NCBI GenBank assembly: GCA_036417435.1
Contig: JAZAQT010000468.1
Span: 62,001 to 126,000, forward strand
DNA: 64,000 bases
Source: Inia geoffrensis
Taxonomy: Eukaryota > Chordata > Mammalia > Artiodactyla > Iniidae
Direction: 5' to 3'
Part shown: positions 22,544 to 36,422 of the stretch, in pieces
Layout: every line of letters starts with the position of its first letter
Numbering within the stretch: the first letter of the stretch is position 1
Program-made: the position numbers and the translations under genes
The notes under the pieces: model-generated
What the model was told of the DNA's origin: nothing
What the model saw: only the letters and a program-made list of their open reading frames with translations
Database searches by the model: none

Positions 22544-24274
22544 CCCCACTTGGAGAGTCAGTGCCTTTGACCTCTTGTTTGGCACAGTTTGCAATTTCTG
22601 TGGAAGATGAACAGGAATAAGGAGAACGAATGAGCAGCTAACTTGATGTGTTTGGACGGGCACATTGAACACTGATTTCCCTACAGGAAGAAGAATTCAT
22701 CAAAGGCTCAGCGTGCCATGCCGGAACGAGATTAAGGCCTGAAGCAATTCTTCGGGTTTGCGGTCAGCTCACAAGAAAGCGAGTTGAGAAAAGGAGATTT
22801 TTGGCACTGTAACTCACAATCCTGCAGAGTTCCAAATGACCCCTATCATCCAAAAATTTATTGAAGGAAGGCTGTGAAGAGGACTTGAACGCGACGCAGA
22901 TTTGCAGAAAACAGATATCAGGGGGTACATAAGAATTGCTCTGAAAGCGTAGGAAAAGAGGCAACAGTTTGACAGTGATGCACTTGGCCAAAAAGGGCGT
23001 ATGCGTTTTTTCCTGAATATATTCAGGAAAAAAGGCATACGCCCTGTTTGGCCAACCAAGCAAGCCTGCAATGGAAATCCGCACTACAAGGCAGTCTCAC
23101 TTCCCACCGATCCAAAGGTCCGTCCGAAAAAAGTGTAAAATCCAGCGAGGCAGGACAGGCCATGGAGAACCGGCAGCCTTGTTATGCTGATGGGCGGGAT
23201 GTAAATTGCCAACAGCCACTCTGGAGAAGTGGATGGTGTTTCCTGGAACAAAGAAAAAAACAAGCTAGAGAGCCTAGGGCACTTCCACTTATGGTGCTAT
23301 AGATTCGGAAAATTTAAATGAAAAAGACAGAGCCACACCAAAGTTTGGGGCTGCTCTGTGTACGGGAGCCTTGACTATGGTACAACTTTAATAGCCCAGA
23401 AAGAGAAAAATGGATATAGAAGTTGTGGTACATCCCTAAAATGGAATATCACTCAACAATGAAATCAATGGCAACAGACCAGTAGCAGCGTAATGAGTGG
23501 ATTTAGTTACGATGATTCTAAGTGAAATAAGTCACACAGAAAAAGAAACATCATAAGATATCACTAATACCGGGAATGTAAACACGGCTACGTGTGAACT
23601 GCATTAAAAACACAACAGAGTCTAACATTTACAAAAGAAACTTAGGCTTGCTTAAGGGGAAAGGAGAGTGGGGAGGCTGCATAAAACCAGAGGTTGACAT
23701 TAGGACAGTTACCATTCCATAAGCCAAATATATATTAGACAAGACCTACACCTCGCTCAACCAAATGGACTCAACACCCCGTATTCAAAACCTAGGAATA
23801 TACCTATGAAGAAAATTAAAACCCATACTTTTATAGGTCTCCATAAGAAAATCATTTCTGTACAGCAGCATACACACAGCAGTGTCAATAAGCTAAATCT
23901 CCTTATAAAAATAAATTTGAAAAAGAAAACACAAGGACTGTCAAATAGAGAGAAATTCTTAAATAAGTCCGTGAGGGCTTGTGAGGAATCTTGGATTTAC
24001 CAACTCTACATCCACAGCTGGGGGAGAGATAAGGCTGGACACTTGGGGCTGATACTATTGGTGAGGGAATGCAGACCCTTTGAGGTAATGGTGCATGGTT
24101 CCCATTCCACGGGTCCCAAATCTCCACGTGTAAGGGATTTATCCTTCAGCTAAAATATGCATGGAAAACCCAGAATATGGTCCACGAAGTGATCAGGCAA
24201 AATTTCTAAAACTCATCGCCATTTTAGCCCCCTGGTACTCGAGTTCGCCGTTCCAGATGCAATATTAACATTCT
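22544..24274 (+). repeat. Satellite monomer 14 (1731 bp)
   Basis: The palindrome (22984-23055) has two mismatches in the right arm (aaaaggcatacg, ccctgtttgg). The 3' part resembles monomers 9 and 12 (cattaaaaacacaac, acagttacc) with gact absent. Confidence 0.95.
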
Positions 24275-26006
24275 CCCCACTTGGAGAGTCAGTGCTTTTG
24301 ACCTCTTGTTTGGCACAGTTTGCAATTTCTGTGGAAGATGAACAGGAATAAGGAGAACGAATGAGCAGCTAACTTCATGTGTTTGGATGGGCACATTGAA
24401 CACTGATTTCCCTACAGGAAGAAGAATTCATCAAAGGCTCAGCGTGCCATGCCGGAACGAGATTAGGGCCTGAAGCAATTCTTCGGGTTTGCGGTCAGCT
24501 CACAAGAAAGCGAGTTGAGAAAAGGAGATTTTTGGCACTGTAACTCACAATCCTGCAGAGTTCCAAATGACCCCTATCATCCAAAAATTTATTGAAGGAA
24601 GGCTGTGAAGAGGACTTGAACGCGACGCAGAATTGCAGAAAACAGATATCAGGTGGTAGATAAGAATTGCTCTGAAAGCATAGGAAAAGAGGCAGAAGTT
24701 CGACAGTGATGCACTTCGCCAAAAAGGGCGTATGTGTTTTTTCCTGAATATATTCAGGAAAAAACGCATAAGCCCTTTTTGGCCAACCAAGCAAGCCTGC
24801 AATGGAAATCCGCACTACAAGGCAGTCTCACTTCCCACCGATCCAAAGGGCCATCCGAAAAAAGTGTAAAATCCAGAGAGGCAGGACAGGCCATGGAGAA
24901 CCGGCAGCCTTGTTATGCTGATGGGCGGGATGTAAATTGCCAGCAGCCACTCTGGAGAAGTGGATGGTGTTTCCTGGAACAAAGAAAAAAACAAGCTAGA
25001 GAGCCTAGGGCACTTCCACTTATGGTGCTATAGATTCGGAAAATTTAAATGAAAAAGACACAGCCACACCAAAATTTGGGGCTGCTCTGTGTACGGGAGC
25101 CTTGACTATGGTACAACTTTAATAGCCCAGAAAGAGAAAAATGGATATAGAAGTTGTGGTACATCCCTACAATGGAATATCACTCAACAATGAAATCAAT
25201 GGCAGCAGACCAGTAGCAGCATAATGAGTGGATTTAGTTACGATGATTCTAAGTGAAATAAGTCACACAGAAAAAGAAACATCATAAAATATCACTAATA
25301 CCGGGAATGTAAACATGGCTATGTGTGAACTGCATTACAAAACACAACAGAGTCTCACATTTACAAAAGAAACTTATGCTTGCTTAAGGGGAAAGGAGAC
25401 TGGGGAGACTGCATAAAACCAGAGGTTGACATTAGGACAGATACCATTCCTTAAGCCAAATATATATTAGACAAGAGCTACTCCTTGCTCAACCAAATGG
25501 ACTCAACACCCCGTATTCAAAACCTAGGAATATACCTATGAAGAAAATTAAAACCCATAGTTTTATAGGTCTCCATAAGAAAATCATTTCTGTACAGCAG
25601 CATACACACAGCACTGTAAATAAGCTAAATCCCCTTATAAAAATAAATTTGAAAAAGAAAACACAAGGACTGTCTAATAGAGAGAAATTCTTAAATAATT
25701 CCTTGAGGGCTTGTGAGGAATCTTGGATTTACCACTTCTACATCCACAGCTGTGGGAGAGATAAGGCTGGACACTTGGGGCTGATACTATTGGTGAGGGA
25801 ACGCAGACCCTTTGAGGTAATGGTGCATGGTTCCCATTCCACGGGTCCCAAATCTCCACGTGTAATGGATTTATCCTTCAGCTAAAATATGCATGGAAAA
25901 CCCAGAATATGGTCCACGAAGTGATCAGGCAAAATTTCTAAAACTCATCGCCATTTTAGCCCCCTGGTACTCGAGTTTGCCGTTCCAGATGCAATATTAA
26001 CATTCT
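24275..26006 (+). repeat. Satellite monomer 15 (1732 bp)
   Basis: The palindrome (24715-24786) has three mismatches (ttcgcc, gtatgtg, cataagccc), the most degraded form here, shared with monomer 16. The 3' part matches monomer 13 at offset 3,463 (ctgtctaatagag). Confidence 0.95.
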
Positions 26007-27742
26007 CCCCACTTGGTTAGTCAGTGCTTTTGACCTCTTGTTTGGCACAGTTTGCAATTTCTGTGGAAGATGAACAGGAATAAGGAGAACGAATGAGCAG
26101 CTAACTTCATGTGTTTGGATGGGCACATTGAACACTGATTTCCCTACAGGAAGAAGAATTCATCAAAGGCTCAGCGTGCCATGCCGGAACGAGATTAGGG
26201 CCTGAAGCAATTCTTCGGGTTTGCGGTCAGCTCACAAGAAAGCGAGTTGAGAAAAGGAGATTTTTGGCACTGTAACTCACAATCCTGCAGAGTTCCAAAT
26301 GACCCCTATCATCCAAAAATTTATTGAAGGAAGGCTGTGAAGAGGACTTGAACGCGACGCAGAATTGCAGAAAACAGATATCAGGTGGTAGATAAGAATT
26401 GCTCTGAAAGCATAGGAAAACAGGCAGCAGTTCGACAGTGATGCACTTCGCCAAAAAGGGCGTATGTGTTTTTTCCTGAATATATTCAGGAAAAAACGCA
26501 TAAGCCCTTTTTGGCCAACCAAGCAAGCCTGCAATGGATATCCGCACTACAAGGCAGTCTCACTTCCCACCGATCCAAAGGGCCATCCGAAAAAAGTGTA
26601 AAATCCAGAGAGGCAGGACAGGCCATGGAGAACCGGCAGCCTTGTTATGCTGATGGGCGGGATGTAAATTGCCAGTAGCCACTCTGGAGAAGTGGATGGT
26701 GTTTCCTGGAACAAAGAAAAAAACAAGCTAGAGAGCCTAGGGCACTTCCACTTATGGTGCTATAGATTCGGAAAATTTAAATGAAAAAGACACAGCCACA
26801 CCAAAGTTTGGGGCTGCTCTGTGTACGGGAGCCTTGACTATGGTACAACTTTAATAGCCCAGAAAGAGAAAAATGGATATAGAAGTTGTGGTACATCCCT
26901 ACAATGGAATATCACTCAACAATGAAATCAATGGCAGCAGACCAGTAGCAGCATAATGAGTGGATTTAGTTACGATGATTCTAAGTGAAATAAGTCACAC
27001 AGAAAAAGAAACATCATAAAATATCACTAATACCGGGAATGTAAACATGGCTATGTGTGAACTGCATTACAAAACACAACAGAGTCTCACATTTACAAAA
27101 GAAACTTATGCTTGCTTAAGGGGAAAGGAGAGTGGGGAGACTGCATAAAACCAGAGGTTGACATTAGGACAGATACCATTCCTTAAGCCAAATATATATT
27201 AGACAAGAGCTACTCCTTGCTCAACCAAATGGACTCAACACCCCGTATTCAAAACCTAGGAATATACCTGACTATGAAGAAAATTAAAACCCATACATTT
27301 ATAGGTCTCCATAAGAAAATCATTTGTGTACAGCAGCATACACACAGCAGTGTCAATAAGCTAAATCCCCTTATAAAAATAAATTTGAAAAAGAAAACAC
27401 AAGGACTGTCAAATAGAGAGAAATTCTTAAATAGGTCCTTCTGGGCTTCTGAGGAATCTTGGATTTACCACCGCTACATCCACAGCTGTGGGAGAGATAA
27501 GGCTGGACACTTGGGGCTGATACTATTGGTGAGGGAACGCAGACCCTTTGAGGTAATGGTGCATGGTTCCCATTCCACGGGTCCCAAATCTCCACGTGTA
27601 ATGGATTTATCCTTCAGCTAAAATATGCATGGAAAACCCAGAATATGGTCCACGAAGTGATCAGGCAAAATTTCTAAAACTCATCGCCATTTTAGCCCCC
27701 TGGTACTCGAGTTTGCCGTTCCAGATGCAATATTAACATTCT
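26007..27742 (+). repeat. Satellite monomer 16 (1736 bp)
   Basis: The palindrome (26447-26518) has the same three mismatches as monomer 15. The start reads cacttggttagtcag, shared only with monomer 17. A private change gives ccagtagccactc near 26672. Confidence 0.95.
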
Positions 27743-29478
27743 CCCCACTTGGTTAGTCAGTGCTTTTGACCTCTGGTTTGGCACAGTTTGCAATTTCTGT
27801 GGAAGATGAACAGGAATAAGGAGAACGAATGAGCAGCTAACTTGATTTGTTTGGACGGGCACATTGAACACTGATTTCCCTACAGGAAGAAGAATTCATC
27901 AAAGGCTCAGCGTGCCATGCCGGAACGAGATTAGGGCCTGAAGCAATTCTTCGGGTTTGCGGTCAGCTCACAAGAAAGCGAGTTGAGAAAAGGAGATTTT
28001 TGGCACTGTAACTCACAATCCTGCAGAGTTCCAAATGACCCCTATCATCCAAAAATTTATTGAAGGAAGGCTGTGAAGAGGACTTGAACGCGACGCAGAA
28101 TTGCAGAAAACAGATATCAGGGGGTAGATAAGAATTGCTCTGAAAGCGTAGGAAAAGAGGCAGCAGTTCGACAGTGATGCACTTGGCCAAAAAGGGCGTA
28201 TGTGTTTTTTCCTGAATATATTCAGGAAAAAACGCATATGCCCTTTTTGGCCAACCAAGCAAGCCTGCAATGGAAATCCGCACTACAAGGCAGTCTCATT
28301 TCCCACCGATCCAAAGGGCCATCCGAAAAATGTGTAAAATCCAGAGAGGCAGGACAGGCCATGGAGAACCGGCAGCCTTGTTATGCTGATGGGCGGGACG
28401 TAAATTGCCAACAGCCACTCTGGAGAAGTGGATGGTGTTTCCTGGAACAAAGAAAAAACCAAGCTAGAGAGCCTAGGGCACTTCCACTTATGGTGCTATA
28501 GATTCGGAAAATTTAAATGAAAAAGACAGAGCCACACCAAAGTTTGGGGCTGCTCTGTGTACGGGAGCCTTGACTATGGTACAACTTTAATAACCCAGAA
28601 AGAGAAAAATGGATATAGAAGTTGTGGTACATCCCTACAATGGAATATCACTCAACAATGAAATCAATGGCAACAGACCAGTAGCAGCATAATGAGTGGA
28701 TTTAGTTACGATGATTCTAAGTGAAATAAGTCACACAGAAAAAGAAACATCATAAGATATCACTAATACCGGGAATGTAAACACGGCTACGTGTGAACTG
28801 CATTACAAAACACAAGAGAGTCTCACATTTACAAAAGAAACTTATGCTTGCTTAAGGGGAAAGGAGAGTGGGGAGGCTGCATAAAACCAGAGGTTGACAT
28901 TAGGACAGATACCATTCCATAAGCCAAATATATATTAGACAAGAGCTACTCCTTGCTCAACCAAATGGACTCAACACCCCGTATTCAAAACCTAGGAATA
29001 TACCTGACTATGAAGAAAATTAAAGCCCATACTTTTATAGGTCTCCATAAGAAAATTGTTTGTGTACAGCAGCATACACACAGCAGTGTCAATAAGCTAA
29101 ATCCCCTTATAAAAATAAATTTGAAAAAGAAAACACAAGGACTGTCAAATAGAGAGAAATTCTTAAATAAGTCCGTGAGGGCTTGTGAGGAATCTTGGAT
29201 TTACCACCTCTACATCCACAGCTGGGGGAGAGATAAGGTTGGACACTTGGGGCTGATACTATTGGTGAGGGAATGCAGACCCTTTGAGGTAATGGTGCAT
29301 GGTTCCCATTCCACGGGTCCCAAATCTCCACGTGTAAGGGATTTATCCTTCAGCTAAAATATGCATGGAAAACCCAGAATATGGTCCACGAAGTGATCAG
29401 GCACAATTTCTAAAACTCATCGCCATGTTAGCCCCCTGGTACTCGAGTTCGCCGTTCCAGATGCAATATTAACATTCT
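27743..29478 (+). repeat. Satellite monomer 17 (1736 bp)
   Basis: The palindrome (28183-28254) has two CpG transitions, one per arm, at positions that do not pair with each other. The start is shared with monomer 16, but the rest resembles monomer 18. Confidence 0.95.
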
Positions 29479-31214
29479 CCCCACTTGGAGAGTCAGTGCC
29501 TTTGACCTCTTGTTTGGCACAGTTTGCAATTTCTGTGGAAGATGAACAGGAATAAGGAGAAAGAATGAGCAGCTAACTTGATGTGTTTGGACGGGCACAT
29601 TGAACACTGATTTCCCTACAGGAAGAAGAATTCATCAAAGGCTCAGCGTGCCATGCCGGAACGAGATTAGGTCCTCAAGCAATTCTTCGGGTTTGCGGTC
29701 AGCTCACAAGAAAGTGAGTTGAGAAAAGGAGATTTTTGGCACTGTAACTCACAATCCTGCAGAGTTCCAAATGACCCCTATCATCCAAAAATTTATTGAA
29801 GGTAGGCTGTGAAGAGGACTTGAATGCGACGCAGAATTGCAGAAAACAGATATCAGGGGGTAGATAAGAATTGCTCTGAAAGCGTAGGAAAAGAGGCAGC
29901 AGTTCGACAGTGATGCACTTGGCCAAAAAGGGCATATGCGTTTTTTCCTGAATATATTCAGGAAAAAACGCATACGCCCTTTTTGGCCAACCAAGCAAGC
30001 CTGCAATGGAAATCCGCACTACAAGGCAGTCTCACTTCCCACCGATCCAAAGGGCCGTCCGAAAAAAGTGTAAAATCCAGAGAGGCAGGACAGGCCATGG
30101 AGAACCGGCAGCCTTGTTATGCTGATGGGCGGGATGTAAATTGCCAACAGCCACTCTGGAGAAGTGGATGGTGTTTCCTGGAACAAAGAAAAAACCAAGC
30201 TAGAGAGCCTAGGGCACTTCCACTTATGGTGCTATAGATTCGGAAAATTTAAATGAAAAAGACACAGCCACACCAAAGTTTGGGGCTGCTCTGTGTACGG
30301 GAGCCTTGACTATGGTACAACTTTAATAGCCCAGAAAGAGAAAAATGGATATAGAAGTTGTGGTACATCCCTACAATGGAATATCACTCAACAATGAAAT
30401 CAATGGCAACAGACCAGTAGCAGCATAATGAGTGGATTTAGTTACGATGATTCTAAGTGAAATAAGTCACACAGAAAAAGAAACATCATAAGATATCACT
30501 AATACTGGGAATGTAAACACGGCTACGTGTGAACTGCATTACAAAACACAAGAGAGTCTCACATTTACAAAAGAAACTTATGCTTGCTTAAGGGGAAAGG
30601 AGAGTGGGGAGGCTGCATAAAACCAGAGGTTGACATTAGGACAGATATCATTCCATAAGCCAAATATATATTAGACAAGAGCTACTCCTTGCTCAACCAA
30701 ATGGACTCAACACCCCGTATTCAAAACCTAGGAATATACCTGACTATGAAGAAAATTAAAACCCATACTTTTATAGGTCTCCATAAGAAAATCGTTTGTG
30801 TACAGCAGCATACACACAGCAGTGTCAATAAGCTAAATCCCCTTATAAAAATAAATTTGAAAAAGAAAACACAAGGACTGTCAAATAGAGAGAAATTCTT
30901 AAATAAGTCCTTCAGGGCTTGTGAGGAACCTTCGATTTACCACCTCTACATCCACAGCTGTGGGAGAGATAAGGCTGGACACTTGGGGCTGATACTATTG
31001 GTGAGGGAATGCAGACCCTTTGAGGTAATGGTGCATGGTTCCCATTCCACGGGTCCCAAATCTCCACGTTGAAGGGATTTATCCTTCAGCTAAAATATGC
31101 ATGGAAAACCCAGAATATGGTCCACGAAGTGATCAGGCACAATTTCTAAAACTCATCGCCATTTTAGCCCCATGGTACTCGAGTTCGCCGTTCCAGATGC
31201 AATATTAACATTCT
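29479..31214 (+). repeat. Satellite monomer 18 (1736 bp)
   Basis: The palindrome (29919-29990) has one CpG transition (gggcatatgcg). The 3' part (aaaatcgtttgtg, gaggaacc) is shared with monomers 35 and 37. Confidence 0.95.
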
Positions 31215-32950
31215 CCCCACTTGGAGAGTCAGTGCCTTTGACCTCTGGTTTATCACAGTTTGCAATTTCTGTGGAAGATGAACAGGAATAAGGAGAACGA
31301 ATGAGCAGCTAACTTGATGTGTTTGCACGGGCACATTGAACTCTGATTTCCCTACAGGAAGAAGAATTCATCAAAGGCTCAGCATGCCATGCCGGAACGA
31401 GATTAGGGCCTGACGCAATTCTTCGGGTTTGCGGTCAGCTCACAAGAAAGCGAGTTGAGAAAAGGAGATTTTTGGCACTGTAACTCACAATCCTGCAGAG
31501 TTCCAAATGACCCCTATCATCCAAAAATTTATTGAAGGAAGGCTGTGAAGAGGACTTGAACGCGATGCAGAATTGCAGAAAACAGATATCAGGGGGTAGA
31601 TAAGAATTGCTCTGAAAGCGTACGAAAAGAGGCAGCAGTTCGACAGTGATGCACTTGGCCAAAAAGGGCGTATGCGTTTTTTCCTGAATATATTCAGGAA
31701 AAAACGCATACGCCCTTTTAGGCCAACCAAGCAAGCCTGCAATGGAAATCCGCACTACAAGGAAGTCTCACTTCCCTCCAGTCAAAAGGGCCGTCCGAAA
31801 AAAGTGTAAAATCCAGAGAGGCAGTACAGGCCATGGAGAACCGACCGCCTTGTTATGCTTATGGGCGGGATGTAAATTGCCAACAGCCACTCTGGAGAAG
31901 TGGATGGTGTTTCCTGGAACAAAGAAAAAACCAAGCTAGAGAGCCTAGGGCACTTCCACTTATGGTGCTATAGATGCGGAAAATTTAAATAAAAAAGACA
32001 CAGCCACACCAAAGTTTGGGGCTGCTCTGTGTACGGGAGCCTTGACTATGGTACAACTTTAATAGCCCAGAAAGAGAAAAATGGATATGGAAGTTGTGGT
32101 ACATCCCTACAATGGAATATCACTCAACAATGAAATCAATGGCAACAGAGCAGTAGCAGCATAATGAGTGGATTTAGTTACGATGATTCTAAGTGAAATA
32201 AGTCACACAGAAAAAGAAACATCATAAGATATCACTAATACCGGGAATGTAAACACGGCAACGTGTGAACTGCATTACAAAACACAAGAGAGTCTCACAT
32301 TTACAAAAGAAACTTATGCTTGCTTAAGGGGAAAGGAGAGTGGGGAGGCTGCATAAAACCAGAGGTTGACATTAGGACAGATACCATTCCATAAGCCAAA
32401 TATATATTAGAAAAGAGCTACTCCTTGCTCAACCAAATGGACTCAACACCCCGTATTCAAATCCTAGGAATATTCCTGACTATGAAGAAAATTAAAACCC
32501 ATACTTTTATAGGTCTCCATAAGAAAATCATTTGTGTACAGCAATATACACACAGCACTGTAAATAAGCTAAATCCCCTTATAAAAATAAATTTGAAAAA
32601 GAAAACACAAGGACTGTCAAATAGAGAGAAATTCTTAAATAAGTCCTTCTAGGCTTGTGAGGAATCTTGAATTTACCACCTCTACATCCACAGCTGTGGG
32701 AGAGATAAGGCTGGACACTTGGGGCTGATACTATTGGTGAGGGAATGCAGACCCTTTGAGGTAATGGTGCATGGTTCCCATTCCACGGGTCTCAAATCTC
32801 CACGTTGAAGGGATTTATCCTTCAGCTAAAATATGCATGGAAAACCCAGAATATGGTCCACGAAGTGATCAGGCAAAATTTCTAAAACTCATCGCCATTT
32901 TAGACCCCTGGTACTCGAGTTCGCCGTTCCAGATGCAATATTAACATTCT
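31215..32950 (+). repeat. Satellite monomer 19 (1736 bp)
   Basis: The palindrome (31655-31726) has one mismatch (ttttaggcc). The 5' part (ggtttatcacag, gtttgcacggg, gcgtacgaaaag) recurs only in monomer 36. The 3' part (gtattcaaatcctagg) opens the dimeric block with monomer 21. Confidence 0.95.
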
Positions 32951-34686
32951 CCCCACTTGGAGAGTCAGTGCCTTTGACCTCTGGTTTGGCACAGTTTGCA
33001 ATTTCTGTGGAAGATGAACAGGAATAAGGAGAACGAATGAGCAGCTAACTTGATGTGTTTGGACGGGCATATTGAACACTGATTTCCCTACAGGAAGAAG
33101 AATTCATCAAAGGCTCAGCGTGCCATGCCGGAACGAGATTAGGGCCTGAAGCAATTCTTCGGGTTTGCGGTCAGCTCACAAGAAAGCGAGTTGAGAAAAG
33201 GAGATTTTTGGCACTGTAACTCACAATCCTGCAGAGTTCCAAATGACCCCTATCATCCAAAAATTTATTGAAGGAAGGCTGTGAAGAGGACTTGAACGCG
33301 ACGCAGAATTTCAGAAAACAGATATCAGGGGATAGATAAGAATTGCTCTGAAAGCGTAGGAAAAGAGGCAGCAGTTTGACAGTGATGCACTTGGCCAAAA
33401 AGGGCGTATGCGTTTTTTCCTGAATATATTCAGGAAAAAACGCATACGCCCTTTTTGGCCAACCAAGCAAGCCTGCAATGGAAATCCGCACTAAAAGGCA
33501 GTCTCACTTCCCACCGATCCAAAGGGCCGTCCGAAAAAACTGTAAAATCCAGAGAGGCAGGACAGGCCATGGAGAACCGGCAGCCTTGTTATACTGATGG
33601 GCGGGATGTAAATTGCCAACAGCAACTCTGGAGAAGTGGATGGTGTTTCCTGGAACAAAGAAAAAACCAAGCTAGAGAGCTTAGGGCACTTCCACTTATG
33701 GTGCTATAGATTCGGAAAATTTAAATGTAAAAGACACAGCCACACCAAAGTTTGGGGCTGCTCTGTGTACGGGAGCCTTGACTATGGTACAACTTTAATA
33801 GCCCAGAAAGAGAAAAATGGATATAGAAGTTGTGGTACATCCCTACAATGGAATATCACTCAAAAATGAAATCAATGGCAACAGACCAGTAGCAGCATAA
33901 TGAGTGGATTTAGTTACGATGATTCTAAGTGAAATAAGTCACACAGAAAAAGAAACATCATAAGATATCACTAATACCGGGAATGTAAACACGGCTACGT
34001 GTGAACTGCATTACAAAACACAAGAGAGTCTCACATTTACAAAAGAAACTTATGCTTGCTTAAGGGGAAAGGAGAGTGGGGAGGCTGCATAAAACCAGAG
34101 GTTGACATTAGGACAGATACCATTCCATATGCCAAATATATATTATACAAGAGCTACTCCTTGCTCAACCAAATGGACTCAACACCCCGTATTCAAAACC
34201 TAGGAATATACCTGACTATGAAGAAAATTAAAACCCATACATTTATAGGTCTCCATAAGAAAATCATTTGTGTACAGCAGCATATACACAGCAGTGTAAA
34301 TAAGCTAAATTCCCTTATAAAAATAAATTTGAAAAAGAAAACACAAGGACTGTCAAATAGAGAGAAATTCTTAAATAAGTCCTTCTAGGCTTGTGAGGAA
34401 TCTTGAATTTACCACCTCTACATCCACAGCTTTGGGAGAGATAAGGCTGGACACTTGGGGCTGATACTATTGGTGACGGAATGCAGACCCTTTGAGGTAA
34501 TGGTGCACGGTTCCCATTCCACGGGTCCCAAATCTCCACGTTGAAGAGATTTATCCTTCAGCTAAAATATGCATGGAAAACCCAGAATATGGTCCACGAA
34601 GTGATCAGGCACAATTTCTAAAACTCATCGCCATTTTAGCCCCCTGGTACTCGAGTTCGCCATTCCAGATGCAATGTTAACATTCT
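32951..34686 (+). repeat. Satellite monomer 20 (1736 bp), dimer type A
   Basis: The palindrome (33391-33462) is perfect. Type markers are aaaaaactgtaaaatcc, ttatactgatggg, aacagcaactctgg, gagcttaggg and aaatgtaaaagac, shared with monomers 22 and 24 only. Confidence 0.95.
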
Positions 34687-36422
34687 CCCCACTTGGACAG
34701 TCAGTGCCTTTGACCTCTTGTTTGGCACAGTTTGCAATTTCTGTGGAAGATGAACAGGAATAAGGAGAACGAATGAGCAGCTAACTTGATGTGTTTGGAC
34801 GGGCACATTGAACTCTGATTTCCCTACAGGAAGAAGAATTCATCAAAGGCTCAGCGTGCCATGCCGGAACGAGATTAGGGCCTGAAGCAATTTTTCGGGT
34901 TTGCGGTCAGCTCACAAGAAAGCGAGTTGAGAAAAGGAGATTTTTGGCACTGTAACTCACAATCCTGCAGAGTTCCAAATGACCCCTATCATCCAAAAAT
35001 TTATTGAAGGAAGGCTGTGAAGAGGACTTGAACGCGACGCAGAATTGCAGAAAACAGATATCAGGGGATAGATAAGAATTGCTCTGAAAGCGTAGGAAAA
35101 GAGGCAGCAGTTTGACAGTGATGCACTTGGCCAAAAAGGGCGTATGCGTTTTTTCCTGAATATATTCAGGAAAAAACGCATACGCCCTTTTTGGCCAACC
35201 AAGCAAGCCTGCAATGGAAATCCGCACTACAAGGCAGTCTCACTTCCCACCGATCCAAAGGGCCGTCCGAAAAAAGTGTAAAATCCAGAGAGGCAGGACA
35301 GGCCATGGAGAACCGGCAGCCTTGTTATGCCGATGGGCGGGATGTAAATTGCCAACAGCCAATCTGGAGAAGTGGATGGTGTTTCCTGGAACAAAGAAAA
35401 AACCAAGCTAGAGAGCCTAGGGCACTTCCACTTATGGTGCTATAGATTCGGAAAATTTAAATGAAAAAGACACAGCCACACCAAAGTTTGGGGCTGCTCT
35501 GTGTACGGGAGCCTTGAATACGGTACAAATTTAATAGCCCAGAAAGAGAAAAATGGATATAGAAGTTGTGGTACATCCCTACAATGGAATATCACTCAAC
35601 AATGAAATCAATGGCAACAGACCAGTGGCAGCATAATGAGTGGATTTAGTTACGATGATTCTAAGTGAAATAAGTCACACAGAAAAAGAAACATCATAAG
35701 ATATCACTAATACCGGGAATGTAAACACGGCAACGTGTGAACTGCATTACAAAACACAAGAGAGTCTCACATTTACAAAAGAAACTTATGCTTGCTTAAG
35801 GGGAAAGGAGAGTGGGGAGGCTGCATAAAACCAGAGGTTGACATTAGGACAGATACCATTCCATAAGCCAAATATATATTAGAAAAGAGCTACTCCTTGC
35901 TCAACCAAATGGACTCAACACCCCGTATTCAAATCCTAGGAATATTCTTGACTATGAAGAAAATTAAAACCCATACATTTATAGGTCTCCATAAGAAAAT
36001 CATTTGTGTACAGCAATATACACACAGCAGTGTAAATAAGCTAAATCCCCTTATAAAAATAAATTTGAAAAAGAAAACACAAGGACTGTCAAATAGAGAG
36101 ATATTCTTAAAAAAGGCCTTGAGGGCTTGTGAGGAATCTGGGATTTACCACCTCTACATCCACAGCTGTTGGAGAGCTAAGGCTGGACACTTGGGGCTGA
36201 TACTATTGGTGAGGGAATGCAGACCCTTTGAGGTAATGGTGCATGGTTCCCATTCCACGGGTCTCAAATCTCCACGTTGAAGGGATTTATCCTTCAGCTA
36301 AAATATGTATGGAAAACCCAGAATATGGTCCACGAAGTGATCAGGCAAAATTTCTAAAACTCATCGCCATTTTAGACCCCTGGTACTCGAGTTCGCCGTT
36401 CCAGATGCAATATTAACATTCT
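34687..36422 (+). repeat. Satellite monomer 21 (1736 bp), dimer type B
   Basis: The palindrome (35127-35198) is perfect. Type markers are gcaatttttc, ccttgaatacggtac and ccagtggcagc, shared with monomer 23 or nearly so. Confidence 0.95.
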
